A DNA stretch of 64,000 nucleotides from Bacteroides zhangwenhongii (GCF_009193325.2 NZ_CP059856.1:2976001-3040000), one strand, 5' to 3'. Counted from the stretch's first letter, positions 34,293-43,651 are shown. Notes: a model not told the origin generated them from the letters alone. A program made the numbers and translations.

Positions 34293-36189
34293 GTATCAGG
34301 AGATATTGAAACAATACTGGGGGTATGACTCCTTCCGCGACTTGCAGGAGGAGATCATTACCAGTATCGGCGAAGGCAAAGATACATTGGGGCTTATGCC
34401 GACAGGCGGTGGAAAGTCCATCACCTTCCAAGTGCCTGCTCTCGCTCAAGAAGGTATTTGCATCGTCATTACCCCCCTCATTGCCTTGATGAAAGATCAA
34501 GTGCAGAACCTGCGCAAACGGGGAATCATGGCGCTTGCCGTATATTCCGGCATGACGCGCCAGGAGATTCTCACCGCACTGGAGAATTGTATCTTCGGTG
34601 ATTACAAATTCCTCTATATTTCTCCGGAACGTCTGGATACGGAGATTTTCCGCACCAAACTGAAGGCGATGAAAGTCTCCATGATCACAGTAGACGAAAG
34701 TCACTGTATCTCCCAATGGGGATATGACTTCCGGCCTGCCTATCTGAAAATTGCGGAAATACGGGAACTCCTGCCTGGAGTTCCGGTGCTGGCACTGACC
34801 GCAACCGCTACACCGGAAGTAGTAAAGGATATTCAGAATCGTCTGAACTTCCATGAAGGCAATGTCTTCCGCATGAGTTTTGAACGGAAGAACCTGGCGT
34901 ACATCGTCCGCAAGACAGACAACAAGACGAACGAGTTATTGCATATCTTACGGAAAATACCGGGTAGCGCCATCATTTATGTCCGCAACAGGCGACGGAC
35001 AAAAGAAATCACCGAACTGCTGGTGAACGAAGATATTACCGCTGATTTCTATCATGCCGGACTGGATAATGCAGTGAAAGACCTCCGCCAGAAACGCTGG
35101 CAAAACGGGGAAGTCCGCGTAATGGTAGCCACCAATGCTTTCGGAATGGGTATTGACAAGCCGGATGTCCGCATTGTCCTTCATCTTGATCTCCCCGATT
35201 CTCCGGAAGCGTATTTTCAAGAGGCCGGGCGGGCGGGCAGAGACGGGGAAAAGGCATACGCTGTCATTCTATATGCCAAATCCGATAAGACTACCCTGCA
35301 CAAACGGGTGGCAGACACCTTCCCCGACAAAGAGTATATTCTCGATGTTTACGAGCATTTGCAATATTACTATCAGATGGCGATGGGCGACGGTTTCCAA
35401 TGTGTCCGCGAATTTAATCTGGAAGAATTCTGCCGGAAATTCAAATACTTTCCGGTCCCGGTAGACAGTGCACTGAAGATACTGACGCAAGCCGGTTATC
35501 TGGAATATACGGACGAACAGGATAATGCTTCCCGCATCCTTTTTACGATTCGCCGGGACGAGCTGTACAAACTACGGGAGATGGGAAAAGAAACCGAAGC
35601 GCTGATACAGACAATCCTTCGTTCCTACACAGGGGTATTCACGGATTATGCCTATATCAGCGAGGCTTCACTGTCGATACGCACAGGGCTGACACGCGAA
35701 CAGATCTATAACATCCTGGTGACATTGACCAAACGCCGCATCGTGGATTATATTCCACACAAAAAGACACCTTATATTATATATACGCGCGAACGGCAGG
35801 AACTGCGTTTTGTACATATTCCTCCCTCTGTCTACGAAGAACGGAAAGCAAGGTACGAAACGCGCATCAAGGCGATGGAGGATTATGTCACTTCAGAAAA
35901 CGTATGTCGGAGCCGGATGCTGCTCCGCTACTTCGGAGAGAAAAACGAACATAATTGCGGCCAATGCGATATCTGCCTCAGCCACCGCGCCACAGACAGT
36001 CTGTCCGATGACTCCTTTGAAGAATTAAAGAGGCGAATGACCGGACTGCTCATTCAAAAACCGCTTACTCCGGCAGAAATAGCCAATAACATGGAAGCGG
36101 AGAAAGAAAAGGTTGGAGAGGTTATCCGCTATTTATTGGAGGAAGGCGAATGGAAGATGCAGGATGGAATGATACATATATCAAAATAA
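34285..36189 (+). CDS. recQ: ATP-dependent DNA helicase RecQ
   Basis: A 634-residue 3'-5' DNA helicase. Helicase motifs: GLMPTGGGKSITFQVPAL (Walker A), ITPLIALMKDQV, VDESHCISQWGYDFR (DEAH-type box), LALTATATPEV, and GRAGRDGEKAYAV (motif VI). The RQC zinc-binding Cys residues occur as CRSRMLLRYFGE, CGQCDIC. A winged-helix-like C-terminus follows (LTPAEIANNMEAEKEKVGEV). The start is TTG at 34285, overlapping recJ by 8 bases; no in-frame ATG exists before the conserved region, so the non-ATG start is supported. This is the short RecQ form without a clear HRDC domain. Confidence 0.94.
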   Translation: MNKYQEILKQYWGYDSFRDLQEEIITSIGEGKDTLGLMPTGGGKSITFQVPALAQEGICIVITPLIALMKDQVQNLRKRGIMALAVYSGMTRQEILTALENCIFGDYKFLYISPERLDTEIFRTKLKAMKVSMITVDESHCISQWGYDFRPAYLKIAEIRELLPGVPVLALTATATPEVVKDIQNRLNFHEGNVFRMSFERKNLAYIVRKTDNKTNELLHILRKIPGSAIIYVRNRRRTKEITELLVNEDITADFYHAGLDNAVKDLRQKRWQNGEVRVMVATNAFGMGIDKPDVRIVLHLDLPDSPEAYFQEAGRAGRDGEKAYAVILYAKSDKTTLHKRVADTFPDKEYILDVYEHLQYYYQMAMGDGFQCVREFNLEEFCRKFKYFPVPVDSALKILTQAGYLEYTDEQDNASRILFTIRRDELYKLREMGKETEALIQTILRSYTGVFTDYAYISEASLSIRTGLTREQIYNILVTLTKRRIVDYIPHKKTPYIIYTRERQELRFVHIPPSVYEERKARYETRIKAMEDYVTSENVCRSRMLLRYFGEKNEHNCGQCDICLSHRATDSLSDDSFEELKRRMTGLLIQKPLTPAEIANNMEAEKEKVGEVIRYLLEEGEWKMQDGMIHISK

Positions 36190-36194
36190 GTTAT

Positions 36195-36202
36195 TACATT
36201 TG
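36195..36202 (+). promoter_or_regulatory. -7 box of the TPR gene
   Basis: TACATTTG, 26 bases before the ATG at 36229. No clear -33 element, and readthrough from recQ is also possible. Confidence 0.4.
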
Positions 36203-36228
36203 CAAGTGTAACTCAAAAACAACATATC

Positions 36229-37191
36229 ATGCCGAACTTTTTTAAATCTTTCTTCTCCGGGAAATCGGAGACACCGGAAAGTGAAAAGCAGAAAAACGAC
36301 CGGAAAAGATTCGAGATCTTCAAATATGACGGTTTGCGCGCGCAACGCATGGGACGCCCGGATTATGCCGTAAAATGTTTCACGGAAGCCCTTGCCATTG
36401 AGGAGGATTTCGAGACATTGGGATATCTCAGCCAACTCTACGTCCAATTGGGAGAAACGGCAAAGGCCCGCGAACTTTTGGAGAAAATGGCTGTAATGGA
36501 ACCTCATGTTACCAATACTTTCCTGACATTGGCGAATGTATGCTTCATTCAGGAAGATTATCAGGCTATGGAAGAGGCAGCCAACAAAGCCATCGCCATC
36601 GAAGAAGGAAATGCCGTAGCGCATTATCTGCTGGGAAAAGCCCGCAAAGGCCAGGACGACGACCTGATGACTATCGCCCACCTCACCAAAGCTATCACCT
36701 TGAAGGATGATTTCATCGAAGCCCGCCTGTTACGCGCAGAAGCCTTATTGAAAATGAAACAATACAAAGAGGTAATGGAGGATGTAGATGCCATATTGGC
36801 TCAGAATCCGGAAGAAGAAACGGCGATACTCCTGCGTGGAAAGGTGAAGGAAGACAACGGAGAGTCCGAAGAAGCGGAAAAGGATTATCGACTTGTCACG
36901 GAAATAAATCCTTTCAACGAGCAGGCGTACCTCTATCTGGGACTACTTTACATCAGTCAGAAGAAACTGACGGAAGCTATCGGACTCTTTGACGAAGCCA
37001 TTGAGTTGAATCCGAACTTCGCAGAAGCTTATAAGGAACGCGGACGTGCCAAATTGTTAAATGGCGACAAGGACGGTTCTATCGAGGACATGAAGAAATC
37101 ATTGGAGCTGAACCCGAAAGATGAAGCCGGTTTGAACGGTGAATTCAAGAATCTGGGAGCAAAGCCGGAAACTCTTCCGGGTATCTTCTAA
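36229..37191 (+). CDS. Tetratricopeptide-repeat protein
   Basis: A 320-residue protein made largely of TPR motifs (about seven, between residues 40 and 305), for example GRPDYAVKCFTEALAIEED, KLTEAIGLFDEAIELNPNF and AEAYKERGRAKLLNGDKDG. No signal peptide or membrane segment: the N-terminus is a short basic FKSFFSGKSE, so it is probably cytoplasmic. TPR proteins act as protein-binding scaffolds; the partner is unknown. It lies 39 bases after recQ and just before the aromatic amino acid operon. No functional tie to either is evident. Confidence 0.85.
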   Translation: MPNFFKSFFSGKSETPESEKQKNDRKRFEIFKYDGLRAQRMGRPDYAVKCFTEALAIEEDFETLGYLSQLYVQLGETAKARELLEKMAVMEPHVTNTFLTLANVCFIQEDYQAMEEAANKAIAIEEGNAVAHYLLGKARKGQDDDLMTIAHLTKAITLKDDFIEARLLRAEALLKMKQYKEVMEDVDAILAQNPEEETAILLRGKVKEDNGESEEAEKDYRLVTEINPFNEQAYLYLGLLYISQKKLTEAIGLFDEAIELNPNFAEAYKERGRAKLLNGDKDGSIEDMKKSLELNPKDEAGLNGEFKNLGAKPETLPGIF

Positions 37192-37243
37192 GTGTCCTTT
37201 TTATATTTTTTAGGCAAGAATAGAAAAAAAGTATCGCTTTTTG

Positions 37244-37273
37244 TTTGCATCTAACAGAAAATTATTACTTTTG
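37244..37273 (+). promoter_or_regulatory. Promoter of the aromatic amino acid operon
   Basis: TTTG (37244-37247), 18 bases, then TACTTTTG (37266-37273). Transcription would begin near 37280, about 30 bases before the leader peptide and 210 bases before pheA. Confidence 0.65.
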
Positions 37274-37311
37274 CCCCAGAATTAGAAACCAAAGCAAAAA
37301 CAAAGGATCGA

Positions 37312-37398
37312 ATGAAATCGTTTACTTATGCATATTACTTCTTTTTTTACTTTTACTTTAGCAACAAAGTAGAGCGGGAGTTTGTATGTATCAAGTGA
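37312..37398 (+). CDS. Phe/Tyr-rich attenuator leader peptide
   Basis: A 28-codon ORF starting at ATG 37312 and ending at TGA 37396-37398. Residues 4-16 read FTYAYYFFFYFYF: eleven of thirteen are Phe or Tyr. Placed between a good promoter and a terminator hairpin ahead of genes for Phe and Tyr synthesis, this is a typical attenuator leader peptide. Ribosome stalling at the UUU/UUC/UAU/UAC codons when charged tRNA-Phe or tRNA-Tyr is scarce would favour the antiterminator. It is not expected to have a function as a protein. Confidence 0.88.
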   Translation: MKSFTYAYYFFFYFYFSNKVEREFVCIK

Positions 37399-37448
37399 CA
37401 GTGATGCTTAAGGACTGAATAGAGAAGTTAATCATATGAATCCCGCTC
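37372..37448 (+). promoter_or_regulatory. Antiterminator pairing of the attenuator
   Basis: GAGCGGGA (37372-37379, in codons 21-23 of the leader) is perfectly complementary to TCCCGCTC (37441-37448). The latter includes most of the 5' arm of the terminator stem, so the two structures exclude each other. The 5' element lies 13 bases after the Phe/Tyr codon run, placing it just ahead of a stalled ribosome. Confidence 0.75.
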
Positions 37449-37471
37449 CAATATGGACGCGGGATTTTTTT
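37439..37471 (+). terminator. Attenuator terminator before pheA
   Basis: AATCCCGC (37439-37446) pairs with GCGGGATT (37459-37466), followed by a run of Ts to 37471. It ends 19 bases before the pheA start. Confidence 0.85.
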
Positions 37472-37490
37472 ATATAAACCATTTAGAACA

Positions 37491-38339
37491 ATGAAAAAGA
37501 TAGCAATTCAGGGAACATTAGGTTCCTACCATGATATCGCCGCACACAAGTACTTCGAAGGGGAAGAAATAGAGCTAATCTGCTGCGCCAACTTCGAGGA
37601 CGTGTTTACTTCGATACGAAAAGACAGCCAGGTAATCGGAATGCTCGCCATCGAAAATACAATTGCGGGAAGCTTGTTGCACAACAATGAGTTGTTGAGA
37701 CAAAGCGGCACACAAATTATCGGCGAATACAAATTGCGTATCTCACACAGTTTTGTCTGCCTTCCCGACGAAAGCTGGGAAGACCTGACGGAAGTAAATT
37801 CCCACCCTATCGCCCTGATGCAATGTCGCGAATTCCTGAACCAACATCCGCAACTGAAAGTAGTAGAGGGTGAGGATACGGCACGCAGCGCGGAAATCAT
37901 CAAGAACGAGAACTTGAAAGGACACGCCGCCATCTGTTCCAAAGCGGCAGCCGAGCGTTACGGTATGAAGGTGCTTCAAGAAGGAATCGAGACAAACAAA
38001 CACAACTTCACCCGTTTTCTGGTAGTTGCCGATCCCTGGCAGGCGGATGAGCTCCGCCAACATCATGCGAATGCTACCAACAAGGCAAGCATGGTATTCA
38101 CCTTGCCGCATACGGAGGGCAGTTTGTCACAAGTGTTGTCCATCCTGTCTTTTTATAATATTAACCTGACCAAGATACAATCGTTACCGATCATCGGACG
38201 TGAATGGGAATACCAGTTTTATGTAGATGTGGCTTTCAACGATTATCTGAGATATAAGCAGTCCATTGCAGCAATCACTCCATTAACCAAAGAACTCAAA
38301 ACATTAGGCGAATATGCAGAAGGAAAGTCAAATGTATAA
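37491..38339 (+). CDS. pheA: Prephenate dehydratase
   Basis: Converts prephenate to phenylpyruvate, the committed step to phenylalanine. The 282-residue protein has the catalytic PDT domain (about 1-185; IAIQGTLGSYHDIAAHKYF, GMLAIENTIAGSLLHNNELL, and the catalytic-Thr segment NKHNFTRFLVV) and a C-terminal ACT domain (about 200-280; KASMVFTLPHTEGSLSQVLSIL) for feedback inhibition by Phe. No fused chorismate mutase: that activity is on the DAHP synthase gene two genes downstream. First structural gene of the operon, under the attenuator at 37312-37471. It overlaps the next gene by 8 bases. Confidence 0.95.
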   Translation: MKKIAIQGTLGSYHDIAAHKYFEGEEIELICCANFEDVFTSIRKDSQVIGMLAIENTIAGSLLHNNELLRQSGTQIIGEYKLRISHSFVCLPDESWEDLTEVNSHPIALMQCREFLNQHPQLKVVEGEDTARSAEIIKNENLKGHAAICSKAAAERYGMKVLQEGIETNKHNFTRFLVVADPWQADELRQHHANATNKASMVFTLPHTEGSLSQVLSILSFYNINLTKIQSLPIIGREWEYQFYVDVAFNDYLRYKQSIAAITPLTKELKTLGEYAEGKSNV

Positions 38340-39525
38340 GATCGCTCCTGCCGACAGACTGGCAAGCGTAAGTGAATACTACTTCTCCAAGAAACTGAAA
38401 GAGGTAGCACAGATGAATGCAGAAGGTAAGGACGTCATCAGTCTGGGTATCGGAAGTCCCGATATGCCCCCCTCCGAGAAAACCATCGAAACATTGTGCA
38501 GCAATGCGCATGATCCCAACGGACACGGCTACCAACCGTACGTGGGTATCCCCGAACTTCGCAAGGGTTTTGCCGCCTGGTATCAACGCTGGTATGGAGT
38601 AGAACTGAATCCGAACACGGAGATACAGCCTTTGATCGGCTCGAAAGAGGGAATACTCCATGTCACTCTGGCATTTGTCAATCCGGGAGAACAAGTGCTG
38701 GTTCCCAATCCGGGATATCCCACTTATACTTCGCTGAGCAAGATACTCGGTGCGGAAGTCATCAACTACGACCTCAAAGAAGACGAGAACTGGATGCCTG
38801 ATTTTGAAGCCCTGGAGAGAATGGACCTCAGCCGTGTAAAACTGATGTGGACCAATTATCCGAATATGCCGACAGGCGCCAATGCAACTCCGGAATTATA
38901 CGGGCGTCTCGTTGACTTTGCCCGCCGCAAGAATATTGTAATCGTGAATGATAACCCATACAGCTTTATCCTAAACGAGAAACCGATCAGTATTCTGAGC
39001 GTACCGGGGGCCAAAGACTGTTGTATCGAATTCAACTCCATGAGCAAAAGCCACAATATGCCGGGATGGCGTATCGGTATGCTGGCCTCAAATGCGGAGT
39101 TTGTACAATGGATTCTGAAGGTGAAAAGCAATATCGACAGCGGAATGTTCCGTGCCATGCAACTGGCGGCAGCCACTGCTCTGGAAGCTGAAGCCGACTG
39201 GTACGAGGGCAATAACAAGAACTACCGTAACCGTCGCCACCTAGCCGGTGAGATTATGAAAACACTAGGGTGCACATACGATGAGAAACAGGTAGGTATG
39301 TTCCTTTGGGGAAAGATCCCCGCTTCCTGCAAAGATGTGGAAGAGTTGACGGAAAAGGTATTGCATGAAGCCAGAGTGTTTATCACACCGGGATTTATCT
39401 TTGGCAGCAACGGAGCGAGATATATCCGCATCTCTCTTTGCTGCAAAGACGCCAAGTTGGAGGAAGCACTCGAAAGGATAAAAACAATGACACAATGTGC
39501 TGACAGCCAATGTGCCGATAAATAG
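38332..39525 (+). CDS. Class I/II pyridoxal-phosphate aminotransferase
   Basis: A 397-residue fold-type I aminotransferase, here most likely transaminating phenylpyruvate/4-hydroxyphenylpyruvate (or prephenate) to complete Phe and Tyr. Motifs: VISLGIGSPDMPPS, VPNPGYPTYTSLSKI, NYPNMPTGANA, NDNPYSFI and the PLP-lysine segment FNSMSKSHNMPGWRIGM. It resembles LL-diaminopimelate-type and aspartate aminotransferases, so the substrate is inferred from the operon. ATG 38332 was preferred to 38314 because GAAGGAAAG lies just upstream; both overlap pheA. The last dozen residues (TMTQCADSQCADK) are coded by repeat-like DNA. Confidence 0.88.
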   Translation: MYKIAPADRLASVSEYYFSKKLKEVAQMNAEGKDVISLGIGSPDMPPSEKTIETLCSNAHDPNGHGYQPYVGIPELRKGFAAWYQRWYGVELNPNTEIQPLIGSKEGILHVTLAFVNPGEQVLVPNPGYPTYTSLSKILGAEVINYDLKEDENWMPDFEALERMDLSRVKLMWTNYPNMPTGANATPELYGRLVDFARRKNIVIVNDNPYSFILNEKPISILSVPGAKDCCIEFNSMSKSHNMPGWRIGMLASNAEFVQWILKVKSNIDSGMFRAMQLAAATALEAEADWYEGNNKNYRNRRHLAGEIMKTLGCTYDEKQVGMFLWGKIPASCKDVEELTEKVLHEARVFITPGFIFGSNGARYIRISLCCKDAKLEEALERIKTMTQCADSQCADK

Positions 39526-39566
39526 AACAATTAAATAGTTTAGATAACCCAACTGCCAATAGAATT

Positions 39567-39599
39567 ACTAGCACATTGGCATATTGATACATTATTATT
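39567..39599 (+). repeat. Start-codon-abutting leader repeat, copy 1
   Basis: The segment containing GCACATTGGCATATTGATAC and ending ATTATTATT runs directly into the ATG at 39600. A close copy in the same orientation relative to its gene precedes the DJ-1 gene at 52413-52458. Confidence 0.6.
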
Positions 39600-40661
39600 A
39601 TGGAACTCGAATCAATTTTATTACCGGGTATTGAGGCTAAAAGACCGATCGTCATTGCCGGCCCGTGTAGCGCAGAAACAGAAGAACAGGTAATGGATAC
39701 AGCCAAGCAATTGGCAGCGAAAGGTCAGAAGATATTCCGTGCAGGAATCTGGAAACCACGTACCAAACCGGGAGGCTTCGAAGGTATAGGCGTCGAAGGT
39801 CTTGCCTGGTTGAAAGAGGTGAAAAGAGAAACCGGTATGTATGTCGCAACCGAAGTTGCAACGGCCAAGCACGTTTACGAATGTCTGAAAGCCGGAATCG
39901 ATATTCTTTGGGTAGGTGCACGTACCACTGCCAACCCTTTCGCCGTACAGGAAATCGCGGACGCTCTGAAAGGCGTTGATATCCCCGTATTGGTCAAGAA
40001 CCCTGTAAATCCGGATCTTGAGTTGTGGATCGGAGCCTTGGAACGTATCAACAATGCAGGTCTGAAACGTCTGGGTGCTATTCATCGTGGTTTCAGCAGC
40101 TACGATAAGAAGATTTACCGCAATCTGCCCCAATGGCACATTCCTATCGAACTGCGCCGCCGCATCCCTAATCTTCCCATCTTCTGCGATCCCAGTCATA
40201 TCGGTGGAAAACGCGAACTGGTAGCTCCGCTTTGCCAGCAGGCTATGGACCTTAACTTCGACGGTCTGATCGTAGAAAGCCACTGCAATCCGGATTGTGC
40301 ATGGAGTGACGCTTCCCAACAAGTGACTCCGGATGTACTCGACTATATCCTCAATCTATTGGTTATCCGTACCGAAACCCAATCGACCGAAAGTCTGGGG
40401 CTGCTACGCAAACAGATTGACGAATGTGATGACAACATCATTCAAGAGTTGGCAAAAAGAATGCGCGTTGCCCGCGAAATCGGTACATACAAGAAAGAAC
40501 ATAATATCACCGTACTCCAGACCGGACGTTACAATGAAATTCTGGAAAAGCGCGGTTCACAAGGGGAACAATGCGGTATGGATGCGGAATTCATGAAGAA
40601 AATTTTCGAGGCTATCCACGAAGAGTCTGTCCGCCAACAGATGGAGATTATCAACAAATAA
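39600..40661 (+). CDS. Bifunctional 3-deoxy-7-phosphoheptulonate synthase / chorismate mutase
   Basis: A 353-residue fusion. Residues about 1-260 are a type Ibeta DAHP synthase (IVIAGPCSAETEEQVMDTA, FRAGIWKPRTKPGGFEG, WVGARTTANPF, LVKNPVNPDLELWIGA, FCDPSHIGGKRELV), which condenses PEP and erythrose-4-phosphate. Residues about 265-353 are an AroQ-type chorismate mutase (LGLLRKQIDECDDNIIQELAKRM seen as LLRKQIDECDDNIIQELA, then MRVAREIGTYKKEHN). The fused mutase probably also gives feedback control of the synthase by prephenate. This one protein feeds both pheA upstream and tyrA downstream. Confidence 0.94.
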   Translation: MELESILLPGIEAKRPIVIAGPCSAETEEQVMDTAKQLAAKGQKIFRAGIWKPRTKPGGFEGIGVEGLAWLKEVKRETGMYVATEVATAKHVYECLKAGIDILWVGARTTANPFAVQEIADALKGVDIPVLVKNPVNPDLELWIGALERINNAGLKRLGAIHRGFSSYDKKIYRNLPQWHIPIELRRRIPNLPIFCDPSHIGGKRELVAPLCQQAMDLNFDGLIVESHCNPDCAWSDASQQVTPDVLDYILNLLVIRTETQSTESLGLLRKQIDECDDNIIQELAKRMRVAREIGTYKKEHNITVLQTGRYNEILEKRGSQGEQCGMDAEFMKKIFEAIHEESVRQQMEIINK

Positions 40662-40670
40662 ACAATAGAC

Positions 40671-41444
40671 ATGAGAATATTAATACTCGGAGCCGGGAAA
40701 ATGGGCTCTTTCTTTACTGATATATTGAGCTTCCAACACGAAACGGCCGTGTTCGACGTCAACCCGCACCAATTGCGTTTTGTCTACAACACTTATCGTT
40801 TCACGACATTGGAAGAAATCAAGGATTTTGAACCGGAACTGGTTATCAACGCCGCAACAGTAAAGTACACACTGGACGCTTTCCGCAAAGTGTTGCCTGT
40901 GCTGCCCAAAGATTGCATCATCAGTGATATCGCTTCTGTTAAAACGGGACTGAAGAAGTTCTACGAAGAAAGCGGCTTCCGTTATGTTTCCAGTCACCCT
41001 ATGTTCGGTCCGACTTTCGCCAGCCTTAGCAATCTAAGCAGCGAGAACGCCATTATCATCAGTGAAGGAGATCACTTGGGTAAGATCTTTTTTAAAGACC
41101 TCTACCAGACCTTGCGGTTGAACATCTTCGAATATACCTTTGACGAACATGATGAAACGGTGGCTTACTCGCTATCCATCCCGTTCGTTTCGACGTTCGT
41201 ATTCGCAGCTGTAATGAAACACCAGGAAGCACCGGGAACCACATTCAAGAAGCATATGGCTATTGCCAAAGGTTTGCTGAGCGAAGATGACTACCTGCTT
41301 CAGGAAATTCTGTTCAACCCGCGCACTCCGGGACAGGTGGCCAACATCCGCACCGAGCTGAAAAATCTTCTCGAAATCATTGAGAACAAGGATGCGGAAG
41401 GAATGAAGAAGTACCTGACAAAGATTCGGGAAAAGATCAAATAA
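40671..41444 (+). CDS. tyrA: Prephenate dehydrogenase
   Basis: Oxidises and decarboxylates prephenate to 4-hydroxyphenylpyruvate for tyrosine. The 257-residue protein has an N-terminal NAD(P)-binding Rossmann fold (MRILILGAGKMGSFFTDIL) and a helical dimerisation domain. DIASVKTGLKKFYEE and VSSHPMFGPTFASL hold the family's catalytic His region. It lacks a C-terminal ACT domain. Nine bases after the DAHP synthase gene. The operon ends in the hairpin at 41487-41521. Confidence 0.9.
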   Translation: MRILILGAGKMGSFFTDILSFQHETAVFDVNPHQLRFVYNTYRFTTLEEIKDFEPELVINAATVKYTLDAFRKVLPVLPKDCIISDIASVKTGLKKFYEESGFRYVSSHPMFGPTFASLSNLSSENAIIISEGDHLGKIFFKDLYQTLRLNIFEYTFDEHDETVAYSLSIPFVSTFVFAAVMKHQEAPGTTFKKHMAIAKGLLSEDDYLLQEILFNPRTPGQVANIRTELKNLLEIIENKDAEGMKKYLTKIREKIK

Positions 41445-41486
41445 CCCGTAATCGGCAATCACTGATTACACATAAGATTTAACGGT

Positions 41487-41521
41487 CCCCTGCAAAAAAG
41501 TTCTTTGCAGGGGATTTTTTT
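41487..41521 (+). terminator. Terminator of the aromatic operon
   Basis: CCCCTGCAAA (41487-41496) and TTTGCAGGGG (41504-41513) pair around AAAGTTC, followed by seven Ts (41515-41521). The descending arm also holds the -33 box of dnaG. Confidence 0.88.
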
Positions 41522-41534
41522 ATGTGTACCTTTG
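41504..41534 (+). promoter_or_regulatory. Promoter of dnaG, embedded in the tyrA terminator
   Basis: TTTG (41504-41507), 19 bases, then TACCTTTG (41527-41534), a full consensus. The -33 box is the first four bases of the terminator's 3' arm. The start codon is 35 bases further. Confidence 0.65.
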
Positions 41535-41569
41535 TATCCGCAAAAACAGATTTACAGGAGATAGAAAGA

Positions 41570-43651
41570 ATGATAGATCAAGCTACCATAGACCGGATAT
41601 TGGATGCGGCACAGATCATGGATGTCGTTTCAGATTTTGTCACACTACGCAAGCGTGGAGTGAATTATGTCGGTTTGTGTCCTTTTCATAACGACAAGAC
41701 TCCTTCTTTTTATGTCTCTCCCGCCAAAGGGCTTTGCAAATGTTTCGCATGTGGAAAAGGGGGAAATGCCGTACACTTCATCATGGAGCACGAGCAGATG
41801 TCCTATCCGGAAGCACTAAGATACCTCGCCAAGAAGTACAATATCGAAATCAAAGAACGGGAACTGAGTGATGAAGAAAAGTTTGTGCAAAGCGAACGGG
41901 AAAGTCTGTTTATCGTCAATAACTTCGCACGCGATTACTTTCAGAATATACTGAAGAACCATGTAGACGGTCGTAGTATCGGGATGGCTTATTTCCGCAA
42001 TCGCGGCTTTCGGGATGATATCATCGAGAAGTTTCAGTTAGGATATTGTACCGACAGCCACGATGCTTTCGCCCAAGAAGCAATACAGAAAGGATATAAG
42101 AAAGAGTATCTTGTGAAAACGGGACTTTGTTATGAAACGGATGACCACCGTCTGCGGGACCGCTTTTGGGGACGTGTCATATTCCCGGTACACACTCTTT
42201 CGGGAAAGGTAGTAGCCTTCGGCGGACGTGTGCTTGCCAGTGCGACCAAAGGGGTTAAGGTCAAATATGTCAATTCCCCCGAATCGGATATTTACCACAA
42301 GAGCAACGAACTATACGGTATCTATTTTGCCAAACAGGCGATTGTAAAACAAGACCGTTGCTTTTTGGTTGAAGGGTACACAGACGTAATCTCTATGCAT
42401 CAATCCGGCATCGAGAATGTAGTGGCCTCTTCGGGAACAGCGCTTACACCGGGACAAATCCGTATGATTCACCGCTTCACAAACAATATGACGGTGCTTT
42501 ATGACGGTGACGCCGCAGGTATCAAAGCTTCTATCCGTGGTATTGATATGCTGCTCGAAGAGGGTATGAACGTCAAAGTCTGCCTGCTTCCCGACGGTGA
42601 CGACCCGGACTCTTTCGCCCGCAAACATAACTCTACGGAATTCCAGGCTTTCATCTCGGAACACGAAACGGACTTTATCCGCTTCAAGACTAACTTGCTG
42701 TTAGAGGACGCCGGAAAAGATCCCATCAAACGTGCGGAACTGATCGGCAATCTGGTACAAAGCATTTCGGTCATACCGGAAGCGATTGTACGGGATGTTT
42801 ATATCAAAGAATGTGCCCAACTATTACATATAGAAGATAAACTGTTGGTTTCGGAAGTTGCCAAAAGACGGGAAACGCAAGCGGAGAAACGGGCGGAACA
42901 GACAGAACGGGACCGACGGATTGCCGAAAGGGCAGCCTCTATGCCACAAGGTGAACAGGCTGGAAATATGCCCGCTCCCAATGGGGATGTTCCATTGCCT
43001 CCTGAAATTACTGAGGCAGGATATACAGAATCCCCTTTCCCGCCACAAGAAGACAACTATGCTTCTTTTATTCCACAGGAAGGAAAAGAAGGGCAGGAGT
43101 TTTATAAATTCGAGCGGTTGATATTACAGGCTGTAGTCCGTTACGGTGAGAAAGTCATGTGTAATCTGACTGACGAAGAAGGAAATGAAATCCCAGTCAC
43201 TGTCATAGAATATGTTGTCAATGACTTGAAAGAGGATGATTTGGCTTTCCATAATCCGTTGCATCGCCAAATGCTGTCGGAAGCTGCCGCACACATGCAT
43301 GATTCGGCTTTTATCGCGGAACGTTACTTTCTGGCACATCCCGACCCGATTATCAGTAAATTGAGCGTAGACCTGATTAATGTGCGTTATCAACTCAGCA
43401 AATACCACTCCAAATCACAGAAGATTGTAACAGATGAAGAACGGCTCTACGAACTGGTTCCCATGTTGATGATTAACTTTAAATACGCAATCGTTACGGA
43501 AGAACTGAAGCATATGCTTTATGCACTGCAGGACCCGGCGCTCGCTCATGACAATGAAAAGTGCGACTCACTAATGCAACGTTATAATGAGCTGAGAACC
43601 GTACAAAGCATTATGGCAAAACGCTTAGGGGATAGGGTTGTTCTACGCTAA
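41570..43651 (+). CDS. dnaG: DNA primase
   Basis: DnaG makes RNA primers at the replication fork. From the ATG at 41570 ([20 protein letters not shown]) the product is 693 residues. The N-terminal zinc-binding domain has [15 protein letters not shown] and [11 protein letters not shown] (about 39-65). The TOPRIM catalytic core follows (about 255-345; [17 protein letters not shown] and [11 protein letters not shown]). The C-terminal third is long and includes a charged, Pro-rich linker (about 435-500) and the helicase-interaction region. The frame is open upstream to 41522 but that would start inside the promoter. It meets folE convergently with a 4-base overlap. Confidence 0.95.
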   Translation: MIDQATIDRILDAAQIMDVVSDFVTLRKRGVNYVGLCPFHNDKTPSFYVSPAKGLCKCFACGKGGNAVHFIMEHEQMSYPEALRYLAKKYNIEIKERELSDEEKFVQSERESLFIVNNFARDYFQNILKNHVDGRSIGMAYFRNRGFRDDIIEKFQLGYCTDSHDAFAQEAIQKGYKKEYLVKTGLCYETDDHRLRDRFWGRVIFPVHTLSGKVVAFGGRVLASATKGVKVKYVNSPESDIYHKSNELYGIYFAKQAIVKQDRCFLVEGYTDVISMHQSGIENVVASSGTALTPGQIRMIHRFTNNMTVLYDGDAAGIKASIRGIDMLLEEGMNVKVCLLPDGDDPDSFARKHNSTEFQAFISEHETDFIRFKTNLLLEDAGKDPIKRAELIGNLVQSISVIPEAIVRDVYIKECAQLLHIEDKLLVSEVAKRRETQAEKRAEQTERDRRIAERAASMPQGEQAGNMPAPNGDVPLPPEITEAGYTESPFPPQEDNYASFIPQEGKEGQEFYKFERLILQAVVRYGEKVMCNLTDEEGNEIPVTVIEYVVNDLKEDDLAFHNPLHRQMLSEAAAHMHDSAFIAERYFLAHPDPIISKLSVDLINVRYQLSKYHSKSQKIVTDEERLYELVPMLMINFKYAIVTEELKHMLYALQDPALAHDNEKCDSLMQRYNELRTVQSIMAKRLGDRVVLR

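Noticed and set aside
37312..37398. Leader ORF as a small secreted peptide
   Set aside because: The hydrophobic aromatic run looks like a membrane segment, but position, codon choice and hairpins fit an attenuator far better.
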